Assembly: GCF_001854325.1 (NCBI RefSeq)
Contig: NZ_CP017755.1
Coordinates: forward strand, 992,001 to 1,056,000
Origin: Cupriavidus malaysiensis
GTDB taxonomy: Bacteria; Pseudomonadota; Gammaproteobacteria; Burkholderiales; Burkholderiaceae
Direction of reading: 5' to 3'
DNA: 64,000 nucleotides
Shown here: positions 60,952 through 64,000 of the stretch, one piece after another
How the letters are laid out: every line of letters begins with the position of its first letter
How positions within the stretch are numbered: position 1 is the first letter of the stretch
The notes under the pieces: generated by a model
The model's database searches: none
Told to the model about the DNA's origin: nothing
What the model saw: the letters and a program-made list of their open reading frames with translations, nothing else
Translations under genes and position numbers: made by a program

Positions 60952-62160
60952 TCAGAGGATATGGTCCAGCAGGTCGGGGCCGAACACCTCGCGGTGGATG
61001 CGCGACGGTGTCACGCCGCGTGCCAGCAGGGCGGCGCGCTGGGCCTGCATGAAGGGCAGCGGGCCGCACAGGTAGAAGTCGGCCTCGGCGTCGTGGCGCG
61101 CATCGAGGAAGGTGTCCACCGCCATGCGGCCGGCGGCGGCAGGGCGCTCGGCCAGCGTGGCGTCTTCGCCCGACTCGAGGAAGAAGCGCAGTTCGAGCTT
61201 GCCGAGCCGTGCGCCGGCCCGCTCGATATCGCCGAGGTGGGCCACCTGCGCGGCGTTGCGCGCGGCGTGGGCGAACACGATGTCGCGCTGCGGCGCGCAT
61301 GCGGCCAGGTGGTTCAGCGCGGAGATCATCGGCGTGATGCCCACGCCGGCCGACAGCAGCACCACCGGCGCGCTGCCCTGGGCCGGCACGGTGAAGTCGC
61401 CGTAGGGCTGGCTGGCCAGCAGCACGTCGCCGACGGCCGCATGGTCATGCAGCCAGTTGGAGACGGTGCCCTGCGGGCGGCCGGCGTCGCCGGTCTCGCG
61501 CTTGACCGAGATACGCCAGCGGCCGCCGTTGGGCGCGTCCGACAGGCTGTACTGGCGCTGCTGGCAGACGCCGGGCGACAGTTCCACCTGCACCGAGATG
61601 TACTGGCCCGGCTCGAAGGCGGCGAGCGCGCTGCCGTCGGCGGCGGCCAGGGTGAACGAGACGATGCCTTCGGCCTGCGCTTCGCGGGCGACGATGCGCA
61701 CCGGCTGGCGGTGGTCGGGGCTGGACTGCGCGCGCTCGTACAGGCGCGCTTCGGCGGCGATCAGTTCGCCCGCCAGCAGCCAGTAGGCCTCGTCCCAGGC
61801 CGCCACCAGCTCCGGCGTCGCGGCCGCGCCGAGCACCTCGCCGATCGCGCCCAGCAGGTGGCGGCCGACGATGGGGTAGTGGGCGGGCTTGATGCCGACG
61901 GCCGCATGCTTGTGCGCGATGCGGGTAAGGACCGGCGCCAGGGCCGCATGGTTGTCGTAGTTGGCGGCATAGGCGAACACCGCCGATGCCAGGGATTGCT
62001 GCTGCGCGCCGCTGGCCTGGTTGCCCAGGTTGAACAGGTTGGTCAGCTCGGGGCGGTCCGCGAACATATTGCGGTAGAAGGTCTGGGTGATGGCGAGGCC
62101 ATGTTCCTTCAGCACGGGGACGCTGGCATCGATCAGGGGACGGGCTTGGGCGGAGAGCAT
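60952..62160 (-). CDS. hmp: Flavohemoglobin, nitric oxide dioxygenase
   Basis: 402 aa from ATG 62160 (MLSAQARPLIDASVPVLKEHG); the frame to 62190 runs into an operator-like sequence. The globin domain (1-~140) has FYRNMFADRPELTNLFN and RIAHKHAAVGIKPAHYPIVGRHLL (proximal His). The FAD domain (~150-260) has PGQYISVQV and QQRQYSLSDAPNG. The NAD domain has LLSAGVGITPMISAL and FYLCGPLPFMQAQRAALLARGV, ending EVFGPDLL. It oxidises NO to nitrate with O2 and NADH. No Shine-Dalgarno is obvious. Two NsrR-like sites lie upstream. Confidence 0.96.
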   Translation of the reverse strand: MLSAQARPLIDASVPVLKEHGLAITQTFYRNMFADRPELTNLFNLGNQASGAQQQSLASAVFAYAANYDNHAALAPVLTRIAHKHAAVGIKPAHYPIVGRHLLGAIGEVLGAAATPELVAAWDEAYWLLAGELIAAEARLYERAQSSPDHRQPVRIVAREAQAEGIVSFTLAAADGSALAAFEPGQYISVQVELSPGVCQQRQYSLSDAPNGGRWRISVKRETGDAGRPQGTVSNWLHDHAAVGDVLLASQPYGDFTVPAQGSAPVVLLSAGVGITPMISALNHLAACAPQRDIVFAHAARNAAQVAHLGDIERAGARLGKLELRFFLESGEDATLAERPAAAGRMAVDTFLDARHDAEADFYLCGPLPFMQAQRAALLARGVTPSRIHREVFGPDLLDHIL

Positions 62161-62169
62161 GATTGAATT

Positions 62170-62188
62170 GATGTATTCGAAATGCAAC
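62170..62188. promoter_or_regulatory. NsrR-like operator 1 (hmp leader)
   Basis: GATGTATTCGAAATGCAAC agrees with the NsrR consensus GATGYATTTNAAATRCATC at 17 of 19 positions. It ends 10 bp before the hmp start codon. Confidence 0.65.
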
Positions 62189-62262
62189 AAAAATGGCGAA
62201 CGACCGGCATGGAGGCCGTGGCGTGTCGCGCGGATGAGGTGATGGCGGTCACGCTGGATCCG

Positions 62263-62292
62263 ATTCTATGAAAGATGCATTTGTGATGCAAT
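62263..62292 (-). promoter_or_regulatory. hmp promoter overlapped by NsrR-like operator 2
   Basis: On the minus strand, TTGCAT (-35) and TAGAAT (-10) are 17 bp apart. The spacer and -35 are covered by a second NsrR-like sequence (62274-62292) with a perfect left half GATGCATTT and a weaker right half. Predicted start near 62256, giving a ~95-nt leader. Confidence 0.65.
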
Positions 62293-62433
62293 AAATAACC
62301 CGCCGCAGCGCGGGATCCGCGGTGCGACGGATTGCCGCGCCCGTGGCCCGGGGCGGGTGAGGCGCCGGGCAGGCCACCGCGGCGGACATGCCGGCCGCGC
62401 CCCGGCGGCCGCACTGGCCGGCGCGGAGCAGGC

Positions 62434-63897
62434 TCAGGCGCCCAGCGCGATGCCGTCCTTGCGCTTGTCGGAGGCGCCCAGCAGGCTGCCGTCGGCGGCG
62501 CGCAGCACCGCCTGGGCGCCGCCGAAGTCGCTGCGGCCGCCCAGTTCGCCGGCGCCGACCGGATCGGTATAGCCGGCTGCGCGCAGCGCGCGGGTGACGG
62601 CCTCGGGCATGCCGTGCTCGATGGCCAGCGCCGTGGCGGACTCCAGGCGCCAGCGCGGCGCGTCGAGGGCGGCCTGCAGCGGCTGCTGCCAGGCCGCCAG
62701 CCGCACCAGCAGCTGCAACTGGCCTTGCGGCTGCATCAGCCCGCCGACCACGCCGAAACCGGCATGGAAGCGGCCGTCGCGCTTGGCCGCGCCGGGCACC
62801 ACCGTGTGGTAAGGGCGCTTGCGCGGGGCGGCACTGTTGATGTGGCCGGGGCCGGCGAAGCCGAAACCGCGGTTCTGCAGCACGAAGCCGCAGTCCGGCA
62901 CCGCGATGCCGGAGCCGAAGCGCTTGAAGATGCTGCTCATCAGCGTGATGGCGAGGCCGTCGGCGTCGACCACGACGGTGCAGACGGTATTGCCGGCCGG
63001 GTCGGCCACGGTCTGGCTGGCATGGCGCATGGCCTCGCCCATGGCGCGCACGGTCTGCAGCACGGCGCCGGGATCGTCGGCGGCGAGCGCCTGCGGTTCC
63101 AGCGCATCGAGCGCGTGCAGGATGGCGACGCCATGCGTGTTGGGCGGGCATTCGAAGACTTCCAGGCCACGGAAGCGGGTCGACACCGGCGCGCGGAAAT
63201 CGCCGCGATGCTCGGCGAAGTCGCCGGCCGCGAGCACGCCGCCGTGTGCCTGGCAGGCCTGCGCCGCCGCGCGTGCCGGCTCGCCGAGGTAGAAGGCGTC
63301 GGGCCCGTCGCTGGCGATGGCCTGCAGCGTGCGCGCCAGCCCGGGATTGGCGAAGCGCTCTCCGGCGGCGGGCGGACGGCCCGCGCGGTAGAGCGCGGCG
63401 CAAACCGGGTCGGCATGGAGCACGCGGTCGAACAGCGCCCATTCGCGCGCCGCCACCGGGGCCACGGCGAAACCGTCGCGCGCCAGCGCGATGGCCGGGG
63501 CCAGCAGCCGCGGCCAGGGCAGCCGCCCATGGCGTTGGTGCAGGTCGTGCCAGCCGCGCACCACGCCGGGCGTGGTGCAGGAATAAGGGTGGCGCTCCGG
63601 GATGCGCTGCCCGGGCAGCGCATCCAGCAGGGCCGGATCGAGGGCCGCCGGCGCGCGTCCGGTGCCGTTGTAGCTGCTGACCTCGCCATCCGGCGCGACC
63701 ACCATGGCCAGCACGTCGCCGCCGATGCTGGTGGCCATCGGTTCGACCACGCCGAGGATGGCGTCGGCGGCCAGCGCGGCGTCGACCGCGCTGCCCCCCT
63801 CGCGCAGGCACTGCAGTGCGGCCTGCGCCGCCAGCGGGTGGCCGCTCGCCACCATGCAGCGTTGGGCGCGCACGCCTTCGGCTTGCGGATTGCTCAT
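62434..63897 (-). CDS. Gamma-glutamyltransferase (Ntn-hydrolase) family protein
   Basis: 487 aa; ATG 63897 after GGGAGC. REGGSAVDAALAADAILGVVEPMATSIGGDVLAMV opens the large subunit. The nucleophile region is GNTVCTVVVDADG (Thr), followed by GFVLQNRGFGF and RKRPYHTVVPG. No signal peptide. Only distantly similar to the paralogue at 17.3 kb, so not a recent duplication. About 43 bp behind an unidentified minus-strand gene at the window edge, probably one operon. Likely a gamma-glutamyl or acyl-amide hydrolase. Confidence 0.87.
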   Translation of the reverse strand: MSNPQAEGVRAQRCMVASGHPLAAQAALQCLREGGSAVDAALAADAILGVVEPMATSIGGDVLAMVVAPDGEVSSYNGTGRAPAALDPALLDALPGQRIPERHPYSCTTPGVVRGWHDLHQRHGRLPWPRLLAPAIALARDGFAVAPVAAREWALFDRVLHADPVCAALYRAGRPPAAGERFANPGLARTLQAIASDGPDAFYLGEPARAAAQACQAHGGVLAAGDFAEHRGDFRAPVSTRFRGLEVFECPPNTHGVAILHALDALEPQALAADDPGAVLQTVRAMGEAMRHASQTVADPAGNTVCTVVVDADGLAITLMSSIFKRFGSGIAVPDCGFVLQNRGFGFAGPGHINSAAPRKRPYHTVVPGAAKRDGRFHAGFGVVGGLMQPQGQLQLLVRLAAWQQPLQAALDAPRWRLESATALAIEHGMPEAVTRALRAAGYTDPVGAGELGGRSDFGGAQAVLRAADGSLLGASDKRKDGIALGA

Positions 63898-63940
63898 GCG
63901 ATGCTCCCTGGTCTCGGATGGGGCGGATGGGGCGGCCGCG

Positions 63941-64000
63941 TCAGCGCGACACCGTCTCGACGACCTTCCACGACACGCCGATGTCGCCGTTGACGAAGGT
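63941..64000 (-). CDS. C-terminal 19 residues of an unidentified protein
   Basis: The minus strand reads TFVNGDIGVSWKVVETVSR then TGA at 63941-63943; the rest lies outside the window. Too short to assign. Same strand as and just upstream of the gamma-glutamyltransferase. Confidence 0.4.
   Translation of the reverse strand, partial: TFVNGDIGVSWKVVETVSR

Overview
The window is a chromosomal stretch of a high-GC beta-proteobacterium, most likely Burkholderiales and close to Cupriavidus/Ralstonia. This is an inference from three things: repeated Bug/TctC-type solute-binding proteins beside CaiB/BaiF CoA-transferases, a DUF3304 immunity array beside a DUF2235 (Tle1-like) type VI effector, and the order aromatic aminotransferase / AroP-like permease / hppD / Lrp. 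I saw no rRNA, tRNA, CRISPR array, phage or complete insertion sequence.

Layout. 0-5.1 kb: an IclR-type regulator (cut by the window edge) faces a CoA-thioester operon (enoyl-CoA hydratase, CoA-transferase, acyl-CoA dehydrogenase, Bug protein), with a perfect palindrome between them. 5.2-9.7 kb: a LysE exporter, then SCP2-type thiolase, SDR and a second CoA-transferase. 9.8-18.9 kb: a divergent pair of units. One is polysaccharide deacetylase/GntR/flavin reductase. The other is a branched-chain-type ABC importer in which permease LivM and ATPases LivG and LivF are one polypeptide, followed by a gamma-glutamyltransferase. A sigma-54-like promoter precedes the importer. 19-22.2 kb: CoA-transferase/GntR-UTRA/Bug operon. 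22.4-29.6 kb: pgaABCD operon for poly-N-acetylglucosamine plus one exported protein of unknown role. 30-40 kb: a palindrome-rich leader, a second sigma-54-like promoter with an operator at its start site, and an operon rpiR-type regulator/isoaspartyl peptidase/GsiABCD-type importer/P1 peptidase/M55 D-aminopeptidase that looks like one peptide-scavenging module.

40.2-46.2 kb is the most unusual part. A VgrG N-terminal fragment is fused to DUF3304 sequence, followed by an 818-bp tandem array of DUF3304 lipoprotein genes. Each repeat also carries the first ~110 bp of the Tle1-like effector gene that closes the array. The copy next to the effector is frameshifted in a G tract (8 G against 9 G in its siblings).

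46.4-54.2 kb: a cytochrome c fusion protein, a DJ-1/PfpI protein, AraC facing a DMT exporter, a class C beta-lactamase, a second DMT exporter, a lipoprotein hydrolase and a small exported protein. 54.3-59.3 kb: aromatic amino acid catabolism (tyrB, aroP, hppD) with a divergent Lrp/AsnC regulator. 59.4-64 kb: a strong promoter with a palindrome between -35 and -10, a small exported YTDG-repeat protein, a 55-aa membrane protein, flavohemoglobin hmp with two NsrR-like sites, a second gamma-glutamyltransferase, and the end of an unidentified gene.

Shared theme (inference): uptake and breakdown of nitrogen-rich organic compounds (peptides, gamma-glutamyl compounds, aromatic amino acids) under local regulators, interrupted by a competition module. 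Short 9-12 bp tandem repeats and poly-G tracts recur beside start codons.
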